From contig JACNFR010000052.1 in NCBI GenBank assembly GCA_014384555.1, forward strand, positions 1 through 42,401: 42,401 bases of DNA, given 5' to 3'. The notes beneath the pieces were generated by a model, which was not told the origin of the DNA, did no database searches, and saw only the letters and a list, made by a program, of their open reading frames with translations. Below, piece after piece: positions 23,342 through 32,465 of the stretch (the stretch's first letter is position 1; the number at the start of each line of letters is the position of its first letter). This DNA comes from Candidatus Nitrosopumilus sp. (GTDB lineage Archaea > Thermoproteota > Nitrososphaeria > Nitrososphaerales > Nitrosopumilaceae). A program made the position numbers and the translations under genes.

Positions 23342-24541
23342 ATGACTCAAAAAGGAATTCTTGCATTTTCTGGCGGATTAGATACATCAGTTGTTGTGAA
23401 ATATCTTCAGGATGAACACGATATGGACGTCATTACAGTAACCGTAGATGTTGGACAAGGTGATGATTGGAAAAAGATTGCAGCAAAAGCAAAAAAACTT
23501 GGCGTAAAAAAACACTACAATATTGATGCAAGAGAAGAATTTGTCAAAGATTACATTTTTCCATCAATTAAAGCAAATGCTCTTTATCAAAAAAAATATT
23601 GTCTTGCTACTGCCCTCGCTAGACCATTAATTGCAGAAAAAGTTTTAGAGATTGCAAAAAAAGAAAAAGTAACATCACTTGCACATGGTTGTTCTGGAAA
23701 AGGAAATGATCAAGTAAGATTTGATATCACATTGCGTTCAGGTTCTGATCTTCCAATCATAGCCCCTATACGGGATAAAAATTTGGATAGAGATACAGAA
23801 TTAAAGTTTGCAAAAAAACACGGAATAGAAATTGACACTGTCGCTAAAAAATTCAGCATTGATCAAAACTTGTGGGGTCGCGCAATAGAAGGAGGCGTGT
23901 TAGAGGATCCATATAATGAACCACCTGATGATGCATTTATTTGGGTTAAAACAAAAAATTTACCAGACAAACCAACATACTTGGAAATTAAATTCAATAA
24001 AGGAATTCCAGTAGAAGTGGATGGAAAAACAATGGAACCTCTAAAACTTATTGAATATATTAACAAAAAAGCAGGTAATGCAGGTGTTGGAATAGTTGAT
24101 CATATTGAAGACAGGGTTGTTGGAATCAAATCTCGCGAAGTATATGAAACTCCAGCAGCAGCATGTCTAATTGAAGCTCATACAGATTTGGAAAAAATGG
24201 TTCACACCAAACATGAAAATAAATTCAAATCAATGATTGATGATGAATGGGCATATTTGGTCTATTCAGGACTTTGGCAAGATCCTCTCAAAACAGATCT
24301 GGATGGATTCATCGAGGCATCACAAAAATCAGTTTCAGGAACAGTGAAGCTAAAAATGTACAAAGGAAGTCTCAGAGTTGTCGGAAGAAAGTCCAATAAT
24401 TCATTGTACAGTCACGATATTGCAACTTATGGCGTAGAATCAACATTTGATCAAAGATTGGCCAAAGGATTCGTAGAATTATGGGGAATGCAGTCAACAG
24501 AAGCTAATAAATTACAAAAGAAAAGGTCTACAAAAACATGA
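23342..24541 (+). CDS. argG: Argininosuccinate synthase
   Basis: About 399 residues, the normal family length. The N-terminus ILAFSGGLDTSVVVKYL is the PP-loop that binds ATP; HGCSGKGNDQVRF is a second signature. It condenses citrulline and aspartate to argininosuccinate. ATG 23342 is chosen over TTG 23291 because the family starts close to the PP-loop. The stop overlaps the lysW1 start (ATGA). It is the first gene of the arginine operon; argH and argF are not in the window. Confidence 0.95.
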   Translation: MTQKGILAFSGGLDTSVVVKYLQDEHDMDVITVTVDVGQGDDWKKIAAKAKKLGVKKHYNIDAREEFVKDYIFPSIKANALYQKKYCLATALARPLIAEKVLEIAKKEKVTSLAHGCSGKGNDQVRFDITLRSGSDLPIIAPIRDKNLDRDTELKFAKKHGIEIDTVAKKFSIDQNLWGRAIEGGVLEDPYNEPPDDAFIWVKTKNLPDKPTYLEIKFNKGIPVEVDGKTMEPLKLIEYINKKAGNAGVGIVDHIEDRVVGIKSREVYETPAAACLIEAHTDLEKMVHTKHENKFKSMIDDEWAYLVYSGLWQDPLKTDLDGFIEASQKSVSGTVKLKMYKGSLRVVGRKSNNSLYSHDIATYGVESTFDQRLAKGFVELWGMQSTEANKLQKKRSTKT

Positions 24542-24705
24542 ACTGCCCAGAATGTGATGCAACATTAAACATCCCAGACGATGCCTCAGTAGGAGAAATT
24601 GTCTCCTGTCCTGATTGTGGCGCTGACTTTGAAATCGCAAAAAAAGATGGATCAAATGTCGAGCTTAAACAAGCAGAAACCGTAGGCGAAGACTGGGGAG
24701 AGTAA
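24538..24705 (+). CDS. lysW: LysW-type amino-group carrier protein (first copy, Glu C-terminus)
   Basis: A 55-residue acidic protein. Four zinc cysteines form two pairs (CPEC at 3-6, CPDC at 24-27), and the conserved tail is EDWGE. In the LysW system the gamma-carboxylate of this last Glu is joined to the amino group of 2-aminoadipate or glutamate, protecting it during the later steps. Overlaps argG by 4 nt (ATGA) and lysX1 by 1 nt (TAATG), so the three are coupled. Its position beside argG suggests the arginine/ornithine branch. Confidence 0.93.
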   Translation: MNCPECDATLNIPDDASVGEIVSCPDCGADFEIAKKDGSNVELKQAETVGEDWGE

Positions 24706-25562
24706 TGTCAAAAGTTTGTATTGTCTTTGACCGCTTAAGAGCGGAAGAAAAGATGCTACAAAAAGAAGCATCTGAATTAGGACATGATGTATTGATGTTA
24801 GATGCAAAAATCACTCAGATCAATACGGATAGTAAAAAGGAAGATTTTGATTTGGGAGATGTTGTTTTGGAAAGATGTGTTAGTTATTTCAGAGGCCTTC
24901 ATTTTACAGCTAGTCTAGAATTTATGAACATTCCAGTATTGAACAAATTTGAAGTTGCAAATATTTGTGGAAATAAAATGTTCATGACATTACTTTTGAA
25001 AAAAAATAACATTCCAACACCAAAAACATATTTTTCATTTTCAAGTGAAAGTGCCGCAGAAAATTTAGAAAAAGTAGGATTTCCACTAGTAATAAAACCA
25101 GTAATTGGAAGTTGGGGAAGAGGAGTAATGCCACTTAAAGATAAAGATACCATGGAGGCAGTTTTTGAAATCAGAGACATTACAGATAGCCCTCATGATA
25201 GAATTTACTATTTGCAAGAATTAATCCAAAGACCGCCAAGAGACATCAGAGTGATTACGGTAGGAGATGAGCCCATTGCAGCAATGTATAGAAAATCTTC
25301 AGGTGGATTCAAAACAAATATCGCTCTAGGAGCAGATCCAGAACTTTGTGAGATCACAAAAGAGATGGAGGATATGGCAGTAAAAGCATCAAAAGCCATG
25401 GGGGGTGGAATTTTAGGAATAGACATGATGGAAGACGACCAAAGAGGCCTGGTAGTACATGAAGTTAACAATACAGTAGAATTCAAAGGGTTGGCAAGAG
25501 TTGCACAACGAAACATACCAAAAGAAATGATAGAATTTGCTTTAAACCACGTAAGAAAATAA
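24705..25562 (+). CDS. LysW-amino acid ligase, LysX/ArgX family (first copy)
   Basis: A 285-residue RimK-like ATP-grasp ligase that attaches an amino acid to the C-terminal Glu of LysW with ATP. Visible are VIKPVIGSWGRGVMPL (ATP-binding region), QRPPRDIRV and VVHEVNNTVEFKG (metal and substrate region). Placed directly after lysW1 and before argC/argB/argD, it most likely acts on glutamate (ArgX role). The substrate assignment is from context; the equivalent segment in the second copy is NTTEYKN. Confidence 0.88.
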   Translation: MSKVCIVFDRLRAEEKMLQKEASELGHDVLMLDAKITQINTDSKKEDFDLGDVVLERCVSYFRGLHFTASLEFMNIPVLNKFEVANICGNKMFMTLLLKKNNIPTPKTYFSFSSESAAENLEKVGFPLVIKPVIGSWGRGVMPLKDKDTMEAVFEIRDITDSPHDRIYYLQELIQRPPRDIRVITVGDEPIAAMYRKSSGGFKTNIALGADPELCEITKEMEDMAVKASKAMGGGILGIDMMEDDQRGLVVHEVNNTVEFKGLARVAQRNIPKEMIEFALNHVRK

Positions 25563-25589
25563 TTATACTCCTTTAGAAGGGGTCTTATC

Positions 25590-26636
25590 ATGAAAGTAGG
25601 AGTTGTAGGAGCATCAGGATATGTAGGAGGAGAAACACTTCGTCTTCTAGTAAATCATCCAGATGTAGAAATCGCAATGGTCACATCAAGACAACATGTA
25701 GGAGAATATCTCCACAGAATCCAACCAAGTTTGAAAGGATTTACCGATCTCACTTTTTCAGAATTAGATTATGATAAATTAACAGACAAGTGTGATGTTG
25801 TATTTACCGCAGTACCTCATGGAACTGCAACTGAAATTGTAAAGGCCCTCTACGATAGAGGAGTCAAAGTAATTGATTTGAGTGCAGACTATAGATTGCA
25901 CAATCAAGACGCATATGACAAATGGTATGGTTGGGAACATCCACATCCAGACTATTTAGAAAAATCAGTTTTCGGAGTACCAGAATTACATAGAGAGAAA
26001 ATTAAAAATGCACAACTAGTTTCTTGTCCAGGTTGTATGGCAGTTACATCAATGCTTGCACTTGCACCATTGATCAAAAATAATCTAATTGATGAAGAAC
26101 ATATCATTGTGGATTCAAAAATAGGTTCATCAGGAGCAGGTTCTGGTTCAGGAACAGCTCATGCAATGAGAGCAGGAGTGATTAGACCATACAAGCCAGC
26201 AAAACATAGACACACAGGTGAAATCGAACAAGAGCTTAGTGAAATTGCAGGACATAAAATTCGTGTATCAATGAGTCCACATGCAGTAGATGTAGTGAGA
26301 GGTATTTTGTGTACAAATCACACATTCTTGAAAAAAGATATTGAAGAAAAAGAACTATGGAAAATATATCGTCAAGCATACGGTGAAGAAAGATTTGTTA
26401 GATTAATTAGAGATAAAAAAGGATTGTACAAATTCCCAGATCCAAAATTCTTAGTAGGTTCAAACTTTTGTGATATTGGATTTGATTTAGATGAAGATAA
26501 CAATAGATTGATTGCACTTTCTGCATCAGATAACTTGATGAAAGGTGCAGCTGGTTCTGCTATTCAAAACATGAATGTAATGTGTGGTTTTGATGAAATG
26601 GACGGACTAAGATACACGCCATTAACTCCTGTTTAG
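25590..26636 (+). CDS. argC: LysW-aminoadipate/glutamate semialdehyde dehydrogenase (ArgC/LysY)
   Basis: A 348-residue NADPH-dependent reductase: GASGYVGGETLRLL is the Rossmann start and SCPGCMAVTSMLAL holds the catalytic Cys. SSGAGSGSGTAH is also typical. It reduces the acyl phosphate on the carrier-bound substrate. Only one copy is present, so it probably serves both arginine and lysine synthesis. A GGGGT-type ribosome-binding sequence precedes ATG 25590. Confidence 0.92.
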   Translation: MKVGVVGASGYVGGETLRLLVNHPDVEIAMVTSRQHVGEYLHRIQPSLKGFTDLTFSELDYDKLTDKCDVVFTAVPHGTATEIVKALYDRGVKVIDLSADYRLHNQDAYDKWYGWEHPHPDYLEKSVFGVPELHREKIKNAQLVSCPGCMAVTSMLALAPLIKNNLIDEEHIIVDSKIGSSGAGSGSGTAHAMRAGVIRPYKPAKHRHTGEIEQELSEIAGHKIRVSMSPHAVDVVRGILCTNHTFLKKDIEEKELWKIYRQAYGEERFVRLIRDKKGLYKFPDPKFLVGSNFCDIGFDLDEDNNRLIALSASDNLMKGAAGSAIQNMNVMCGFDEMDGLRYTPLTPV

Positions 26637-26638
26637 AA

Positions 26639-27442
26639 ATGATCACAATCAAAATTGGTGGAAGTGTAGTGGATGATTTACATCCATCAACGATTTTAGA
26701 TATTAAAAAAATAGCAGAAACTGAAGGAATTATAATTGTTCATGGCGGAGGAAAAGAAGTTACCAAAGTATGCGAACAACTTGGAAAAGAACCAAAATTC
26801 GTAACATCACCAAGTGGCATTAAGAGCAGATATACAGACAAAGAAACTGCAGAAATTTTCACCATGGTGATGTCAGGTAGAATCAATAAAACAATTGTCC
26901 AAATGCTTCAGAAAAATGGTATTAATGCAATTGGACTTTCAGGAGTCGATGCAAAGGTCATTCAAGCAGATAGAAAAAAGAAATTACTCATAGTTAATGA
27001 AAAAGGTAGAAAACAAGCAATTGATGGAGGATACACAGGGAAAATCAGAGAAGTTAATTCAAAATTCATCTTATCACTTTTAGAGCAAGGTCTCACGCCT
27101 GTAATTTCACCCATTGCAATTAGTGAAGAATCAGAATTTCTCAACATCGATGGAGACAGGGCTGCAGCATATGTTGCAGGTAAAGTTGGTTGTGATAAAG
27201 TATTATTCATCACAAATGTAGATGGATTATTAATGGATGACAAACTTGTTCCAAAACTAACATTGGCAGAAGCAAAAGAGATTAGACCAAAAATTGGACC
27301 TGGAATGGAAAAAAAGATTTTGGCATCAACTGAAGCTCTAGATATGGGAGTGAAAGAAGCATTGATTGGAAATGGACAAAGAGAAAACCCAATTTCATCA
27401 GCAATTGCACATGATAATTGTACGGTGATTGAACATGAGTGA
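26639..27442 (+). CDS. argB: LysW-aminoadipate/glutamate kinase (ArgB/LysZ)
   Basis: A 267-residue amino acid kinase. The N-terminal IKIGGSVVDDL and IIVHGGGKEVTKV form the phosphate-binding glycine loops, and NIDGDRAAAYVAGKVG with ITNVDGLL completes the family pattern. It phosphorylates the side-chain carboxylate of the carrier-bound substrate. It is 2 nt after argC and overlaps the start of argD by 8 nt. It is the single copy in the window and presumably shared by both branches. Confidence 0.92.
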   Translation: MITIKIGGSVVDDLHPSTILDIKKIAETEGIIIVHGGGKEVTKVCEQLGKEPKFVTSPSGIKSRYTDKETAEIFTMVMSGRINKTIVQMLQKNGINAIGLSGVDAKVIQADRKKKLLIVNEKGRKQAIDGGYTGKIREVNSKFILSLLEQGLTPVISPIAISEESEFLNIDGDRAAAYVAGKVGCDKVLFITNVDGLLMDDKLVPKLTLAEAKEIRPKIGPGMEKKILASTEALDMGVKEALIGNGQRENPISSAIAHDNCTVIEHE

Positions 27443-28616
27443 AGACCAATTTATGGGAAATCTATATCAAAGATTTCCAGTAACAATTGAAAAAGGTGAA
27501 GGATCTCATGTATGGGATATCGATGGAAAAGAATACATCGATTGTATGGGAGGGTATGGAGTAGCTTTAGTTGGCCATAAAAACAAAAAAGTCAATGATG
27601 CAATCAAAGAACAGATTGATAAAATAATTACAGTTCACAGTTCCCTATACAATAAAACCAGAGAAGAATTTTTGACAACCCTTATAGGTTTAGCACCAAA
27701 AGGTTTGACACAAGTTCATCTAAACAACAGTGGTGCTGAAGCTATAGAAGCTGCAATGAAATTTGCAAGAAAGTTTACAGGAAAAAAAGGAATGGTCGCA
27801 ATGAAAGGATCATACCATGGAAAATCATTTGGAGCATTATCATTAACATTTAATCCAAAATATAGAAAAGCATTTGCACCACTAGTAGAGAAAGTTTCTT
27901 TTGCATCGTTTGGAGACATGGAATCATTACGTTCAGTAATTGATGATGATACAGCATTTGTGATTTTAGAACCTATTCAAGGTGAAAGTGGAATTGTTGT
28001 TGCACCTGAAGGATTTTTACAAGAAGTTAGAAAACTTTGTGACGAAAAAGGAATCGTGTTAATTTTTGACGAAATACAAGCTGGTTTAGGTAGAACAGGA
28101 CGATTATGGGCATGTGATCATTGGAATACTGCACCTGACATCTTGTGTCTTGCAAAAGGAATTGCAGGAGGAGTACCAATGGGTGCAACTCTTGTAAGAC
28201 CAGATATCTTAGCTTCAATTACTAAAGGCGAACATTCATCTACATTTGGAGGTAATCCAATATCTTGTGCAGCAGGAACTGCAGCTCTTAAAGCAATTAC
28301 AGAAGATGGTTTAATTGAGAATGCAGATAAGATGGGAAAACTATTCAGAGAAGGTTTAGAAAAATTAAAAGAGAAACACGATATGATTAGAGAGATTAGA
28401 GGCAAAGGCCTCATGATAGGAATTGAGATGAAATTTGAGGTTAAAGATATCTTGATGGGATTAATCAAAAAAGGAGTTTTAATGCTCTATTCTGGAAGAA
28501 ACATCCTCAGAATTCTCCCTCCATTAGTAATATCAGAAGATGACGTAACAAAAGTTTTACATGCTCTGGATTCAGTACTAACAGAAGAGGAAGAAAAAAG
28601 AAATGTACAAGGATAA
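27435..28616 (+). CDS. argD: LysW-lysine/ornithine aminotransferase (ArgD/LysJ)
   Basis: A 393-residue class III PLP aminotransferase. The PLP lysine lies in CLAKGIAGGVPMGAT, with IFDEIQAGLGRTGRLWA before it and NSGAEAIEAAMKFARK near the N-terminal phosphate site. It transaminates the carrier-bound semialdehyde. ATG 27435 fits better than TTG 27429. It overlaps argB upstream and the Lrp-type regulator downstream (14 nt), so it is deep in the operon. Confidence 0.93.
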   Translation: MSEDQFMGNLYQRFPVTIEKGEGSHVWDIDGKEYIDCMGGYGVALVGHKNKKVNDAIKEQIDKIITVHSSLYNKTREEFLTTLIGLAPKGLTQVHLNNSGAEAIEAAMKFARKFTGKKGMVAMKGSYHGKSFGALSLTFNPKYRKAFAPLVEKVSFASFGDMESLRSVIDDDTAFVILEPIQGESGIVVAPEGFLQEVRKLCDEKGIVLIFDEIQAGLGRTGRLWACDHWNTAPDILCLAKGIAGGVPMGATLVRPDILASITKGEHSSTFGGNPISCAAGTAALKAITEDGLIENADKMGKLFREGLEKLKEKHDMIREIRGKGLMIGIEMKFEVKDILMGLIKKGVLMLYSGRNILRILPPLVISEDDVTKVLHALDSVLTEEEEKRNVQG

Positions 28617-29022
28617 AGTAGATGAAAAAATTATCGGGTATCTAAAAGAAGATTCCAGAGAGTCATTTGTAGACATAGGGAAAAAACTAAAACTATCAGA
28701 ATCTGCAGTTAGAAGACGTGTAAAGAATTTAGTAGACAGCGGAACTATTAAGAAATTCACTTTGGAAATTGGAGAAGAAAATACCACTAGTGCAATTGTT
28801 TTAGTTTCAGTAGATTCTGCAACAGATACATCCAAGGTATCACTAAAACTTGCAAAATTAGATGGGGTGAAAACAGTTTATGAGATTACTGGTCAATATG
28901 ACATTACAACTATAATGAGTGCAACAAATATTGCAGAAATTAATTCCACCATTGACGCTCTAAGGAAAATTCCAGGAGTAGTAGATACCAACACAGTCAT
29001 AATTTTAAGAAAAATTATCTAA
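28603..29022 (+). CDS. lysM: Lrp/AsnC-family transcriptional regulator (LysM-like)
   Basis: A 139-residue protein: an N-terminal winged helix-turn-helix (LKEDSRESFVDIGKKLKLSE, then SAVRRRVKNL) and a C-terminal RAM/ACT-type domain that binds amino acids (ITGQYDITTIMSATNIAEI). Located at the end of the arg/lys operon, it resembles LysM of Sulfolobus, the Lrp-like regulator of lysine synthesis. It may sense lysine or arginine and regulate this operon or the following one; no operator can be named from the sequence. Confidence 0.9.
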   Translation: MYKDKVDEKIIGYLKEDSRESFVDIGKKLKLSESAVRRRVKNLVDSGTIKKFTLEIGEENTTSAIVLVSVDSATDTSKVSLKLAKLDGVKTVYEITGQYDITTIMSATNIAEINSTIDALRKIPGVVDTNTVIILRKII

Positions 29023-29121
29023 TCACGACTTTCGTTTCAAAATTTAATTTTAAAACTAAATTAGGATCATTTTTGCTTTTTATCACCGAAGTTAGTACGA
29101 ATATGTTTATATCATCAATTT

Positions 29122-30315
29122 ATGTCAACGATATCAGTAATGAAAGATCCGAATCACTATGCAAACATATACAACGCATATGAAAAAAATCCAAAGAAAA
29201 TTAGAATTTTGGATAGTACTCTAAGAGAAGGTGAGCAACATCCAGGTGTTTCATTTACGAATAAACAAAGAATTCAGATTGCATGGATGTTAGATTATTT
29301 TGGTGTTGATCAAATTGAAATTTCCCCAGTAGTGTCTAACGATCATAAAGAAGCAACTAAAACAATTATCAAACAAGGGTTAAAAGCTGACATTGTTTCC
29401 CACGGACGTGCACTCAAATCAGATATAGACATTTCATTAGATTGTGATGCAAAATGGTGTGCAGCATATTTGGGAATTTCAGATATTCATCTAAAAGATA
29501 AATTAAGAATTTCAAGGGAAGAAGCACTTGAAAGGGCAGTAGAAACTGTAGAATATGCAAAATCCCATGGACTAAAAATTAGATTCACAGTGGAAGATGG
29601 AAGTAGAGCAGAACCAGAATTTCTATTAAAAGTTTGCAAAGCTATCGAAGAGGCAGGAGTTGATAGAATTAGTCTCCCAGATACTGTAGGAATTCTACGT
29701 CCAATTGGAATGTATAATTTTGTTAAAAAAGTAAAAGAGGTTGTAGATGTGCCATTAGATGCACATGTGCATAATGACATTGGTTTTGCAGTAGCAAATG
29801 CATTTTCAGCATGTGATGCAGGAGTAGATCAAATTCACACTACAATTGACGGAATTGGAGAAAGAACAGGAATTCCTCCCCTTGCAGAAGTGGCAGTAGC
29901 ATTAACTTATCTTTACAAATCACCAAACGATTTCAGGTTAGACATGTTACTTGACTTGTCTAGATTAATTGAAGAATACACATCGATTACACCATATGAC
30001 TCTAAACCCATAGTAGGTTCATCAGCTTACAAACACAAAGCAGGCACACATCTTGCAGCAATTCTTCGAAATCCTGCAGCCTATGAGCCAATTCCTCCTA
30101 GAGCAGTTGGAAATAGGCGAAAGATAGTGTTCGGAGAATTGGCAGGAAAAACAGGTGCAGCATATTTGATGTCCCTTTTAGGATTGGAAAAGAACGATGA
30201 AGGTGCAAAAGCTGTCGCTGCAGGGTTAAAGGGTCTAAGAATGGGTGATCTCATAGAGATCCCTCTAGAAGACAGACTTGAAAAAAAGATAATTAATGAT
30301 AAATTAGAGGAGTAA
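29122..30315 (+). CDS. lysS: Homocitrate synthase (2-isopropylmalate synthase family)
   Basis: A 397-residue DRE-TIM metallolyase-family enzyme. ILDSTLREGEQHPGVSF carries the catalytic Arg and metal site, and DAHVHNDIGFAVANAFSACD the metal HxH region. EQHPGVSF and GERTGIPPL favour homocitrate synthase over isopropylmalate synthase, as does the placement before lysW2-lysX2-lysK. It would start lysine synthesis via 2-aminoadipate. A TATA-like GTTTATATC at 29105-29113 lies too close to ATG 29122 but 31 nt before ATG 29140 (MKDPNHYAN), so the shorter start is possible. Confidence 0.87.
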   Translation: MSTISVMKDPNHYANIYNAYEKNPKKIRILDSTLREGEQHPGVSFTNKQRIQIAWMLDYFGVDQIEISPVVSNDHKEATKTIIKQGLKADIVSHGRALKSDIDISLDCDAKWCAAYLGISDIHLKDKLRISREEALERAVETVEYAKSHGLKIRFTVEDGSRAEPEFLLKVCKAIEEAGVDRISLPDTVGILRPIGMYNFVKKVKEVVDVPLDAHVHNDIGFAVANAFSACDAGVDQIHTTIDGIGERTGIPPLAEVAVALTYLYKSPNDFRLDMLLDLSRLIEEYTSITPYDSKPIVGSSAYKHKAGTHLAAILRNPAAYEPIPPRAVGNRRKIVFGELAGKTGAAYLMSLLGLEKNDEGAKAVAAGLKGLRMGDLIEIPLEDRLEKKIINDKLEE

Positions 30316-30327
30316 CGAAGAGAGAAT

Positions 30328-30495
30328 ATGTCAAAATGTGAAGAATGTGATGCAGATATTTCCATCCCAAGTGATGCACTTGAAGGAGAAATCGTAACAT
30401 GTCCGGAATGTGGCGCAAGTTTTGAATTGTCTAAAGGTTCAAGCGGTTTCGATCTAAAGCCGGCCCAAACGGTTGGCGAGGATTGGGGACAGTGA
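30328..30495 (+). CDS. lysW2: LysW-like carrier protein, second copy, with Gln in place of the acceptor Glu
   Basis: A 55-residue acidic protein of the same design as lysW1: four Cys in two CxxC pairs (CEEC at 4-7, CPEC at 25-28) and the tail TVGEDWG. Its last codon is CAG, so the chain ends EDWGQ, while the family ends EDWGE. The gene lies between homocitrate synthase and the second ligase, and its TGA overlaps the GTG start of that ligase (GTGA), so it looks functional and coupled. Either the Gln is converted to Glu, or the carrier works differently, or it is not an acceptor. Confidence 0.9.
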   Translation: MSKCEECDADISIPSDALEGEIVTCPECGASFELSKGSSGFDLKPAQTVGEDWGQ

Positions 30496-31334
30496 ATCCT
30501 GACGTTACCATTCTTTACGATACCATCCGTTGGGAAGAAAAAGCTCTGTTAGAAGCAGGCAAAAAAAAGAACATCAACATTCAGATGGTCGATTGTAAAA
30601 AATTGGCAATAGATTTAGAAAAAAAACCTGAAGATTATGGTGTAGTTATTCAGAGATGCGTGAGCTATTATAGAAATTTACACTCAACTGCAGCTCTTGA
30701 AGGATTAGGTGTCAAAGTTATCAATTGTCTCAACACAGGAGTTTTTGCAGGAAATAAATTATTTACACATATGTTATTAAAAAAATTCGGGGTTCCAACA
30801 CCAGATGCAACTGTAGCCTTTTCAAAAGATGCAGCACTTGAAGCATTAGATTCACAAGGATATCCAAGAGTGATAAAACCTACAGTTGGTAGTTGGGGAA
30901 GATTAATTTCAAAATTAAATGAAAGAGATGCAGCTGAAGGAATTATTGAAAGCAGAGAGAATATGTATCCAATTTATCAAGTTCATTATTTAGAAGAATT
31001 TGTACAAAGACCACCAAGAGACATTAGAGCAATCATGGTAGGAGATAAGATAGTTGCAGCAATTTATCGTTCATCTAAACATTGGAAAACCAACATGGCA
31101 CTTGGAGGAACAGCTGAGCCATGTGAAGTAACACAAGAGATGGAAGAGATGTGTATTAAAGCAAAACATGCAATTCAAGGAGATATCGTAGGTGTAGATT
31201 TGATGGAAAGCGATGAGAAAGGACTAGTTGTACATGAGGTAAACAATACAACAGAATACAAAAACACAGTTAGAGTGTGTGAAGTGGATATTCCTTCCTT
31301 AATGCTAGACTATGCACTGAAGATAGAAAAGTAA
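30492..31334 (+). CDS. lysX: LysW-amino acid ligase, LysX family (second copy)
   Basis: A 280-residue RimK-like ATP-grasp protein starting at GTG 30492, in a GTGA overlap with lysW2. Visible are VIKPTVGSWGRLISKL, QRPPRDIRAIMVGD and VHEVNNTTEYKNTVR. Its place between homocitrate synthase and the LysK-type hydrolase suggests it loads 2-aminoadipate (LysX role) while the copy at 24705 serves glutamate. The two copies are clearly related but differ in the substrate-region segment. The partner LysW2 ends in Gln, so which carrier it uses is open. Confidence 0.88.
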   Translation: MNPDVTILYDTIRWEEKALLEAGKKKNINIQMVDCKKLAIDLEKKPEDYGVVIQRCVSYYRNLHSTAALEGLGVKVINCLNTGVFAGNKLFTHMLLKKFGVPTPDATVAFSKDAALEALDSQGYPRVIKPTVGSWGRLISKLNERDAAEGIIESRENMYPIYQVHYLEEFVQRPPRDIRAIMVGDKIVAAIYRSSKHWKTNMALGGTAEPCEVTQEMEEMCIKAKHAIQGDIVGVDLMESDEKGLVVHEVNNTTEYKNTVRVCEVDIPSLMLDYALKIEK

Positions 31335-31337
31335 GAA

Positions 31338-32465
31338 TTGGACACTAATTTCACAGTAACACCAAGATTTGCAGTCAAGATGCTAGAGAAAGCACTTAGA
31401 CTTTACACTCCATCACTGAGTGAAAAACCAATGGCAGAATTTTTGGCAGACAAATGTGATGATTTAGGATTTGAGGATATTCAGATAGATGAAGTGGGTA
31501 ATGTAATTGCAAAAAAAGGTTCTGGATCTCCAAAAATTATGTTATGTGGACATATGGATGTAGTACCAGGGAAGGTCAAAGTTAGAAAAGAGGGAGATTC
31601 ACTTTATGGTAGAGGAGCATCAGATGCAAAAGCACCATTAATGGCAATGTTATTTGCTGCAGCTTCAATTCAAAATAATAATGGAACCGTATTTTTTGTC
31701 GGAGCAGTAGATGAAGAAGGCAATGCCACAGGTATTAAAAATTTAGTTAAGAAAAAGATGGATATCGATTACGCAATTTTTGGAGAACCAAGTGGAATTA
31801 AACAAGTAACAATCGCATACAAAGGAAGATTGGCAATAAATCTCAAAATCAGCGTACCAGATAGCTCTCATGCAAGTGCACCATGGTTGTCAAAAAATGC
31901 AATTTTAGAATCTATGATATTTGCAAGGGAATTAAAAGAAAAACTAGAAGCAAATCAAGAAAGTAAAACTAAAGGAATGTTATTGACAGCTACAATGACT
32001 GAAGTGAAAGGAGGAACAAGTCACAATGTTACTCCAAAAGATTGTGAAACAACTTTTGATATTAGAATCCCAGTAGATATGAATTGTAAAACAATTGAAC
32101 AAAAAATTTCAACACTTGTCAAAGAAATATCTCAAGAAAGAGATGTCGAAGCATTTTATTCAATTTTAGATGAAACTGAACCCTTTGAAGCTCCTCATAA
32201 TTCAGCACTAGTCAGAGCTTTTACTCTAGGGATTATGGAAACTGAGCATTCAAGACCCACTTTAATTAGAAAAACAGGAACTGGAGACATGAATGTTCTC
32301 GGGAATCAATGGAAAATTCCAGTTGTAACTTATGGACCAGGAGATCCTCACGAAGCCCATACAATTGATGAGAAAGTTTCAATAGATGAATATCTCAGAG
32401 GAATAGAAATTCTCAAGAAAACACTACAGCATTTAAAAAGACTTCATGATAAAAATATTCAATAA
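31338..32465 (+). CDS. lysK: LysW-lysine/ornithine hydrolase (LysK, M20 peptidase family)
   Basis: A 375-residue M20-family metallopeptidase. Metal ligands appear in LCGHMDVVPG (His), YGRGASDAKAP (Asp), GAVDEEGNATG (catalytic Glu and metal Glu) and FGEPSG. It would release lysine, and probably ornithine, from the carrier. TTG 31338 is the likely start, 3 nt after the lysX2 stop; ATG 31380 would delete the first 14 residues. Its last base is shared with the first base of the dphB start codon (TAATG). Confidence 0.9.
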   Translation: MDTNFTVTPRFAVKMLEKALRLYTPSLSEKPMAEFLADKCDDLGFEDIQIDEVGNVIAKKGSGSPKIMLCGHMDVVPGKVKVRKEGDSLYGRGASDAKAPLMAMLFAAASIQNNNGTVFFVGAVDEEGNATGIKNLVKKKMDIDYAIFGEPSGIKQVTIAYKGRLAINLKISVPDSSHASAPWLSKNAILESMIFARELKEKLEANQESKTKGMLLTATMTEVKGGTSHNVTPKDCETTFDIRIPVDMNCKTIEQKISTLVKEISQERDVEAFYSILDETEPFEAPHNSALVRAFTLGIMETEHSRPTLIRKTGTGDMNVLGNQWKIPVVTYGPGDPHEAHTIDEKVSIDEYLRGIEILKKTLQHLKRLHDKNIQ

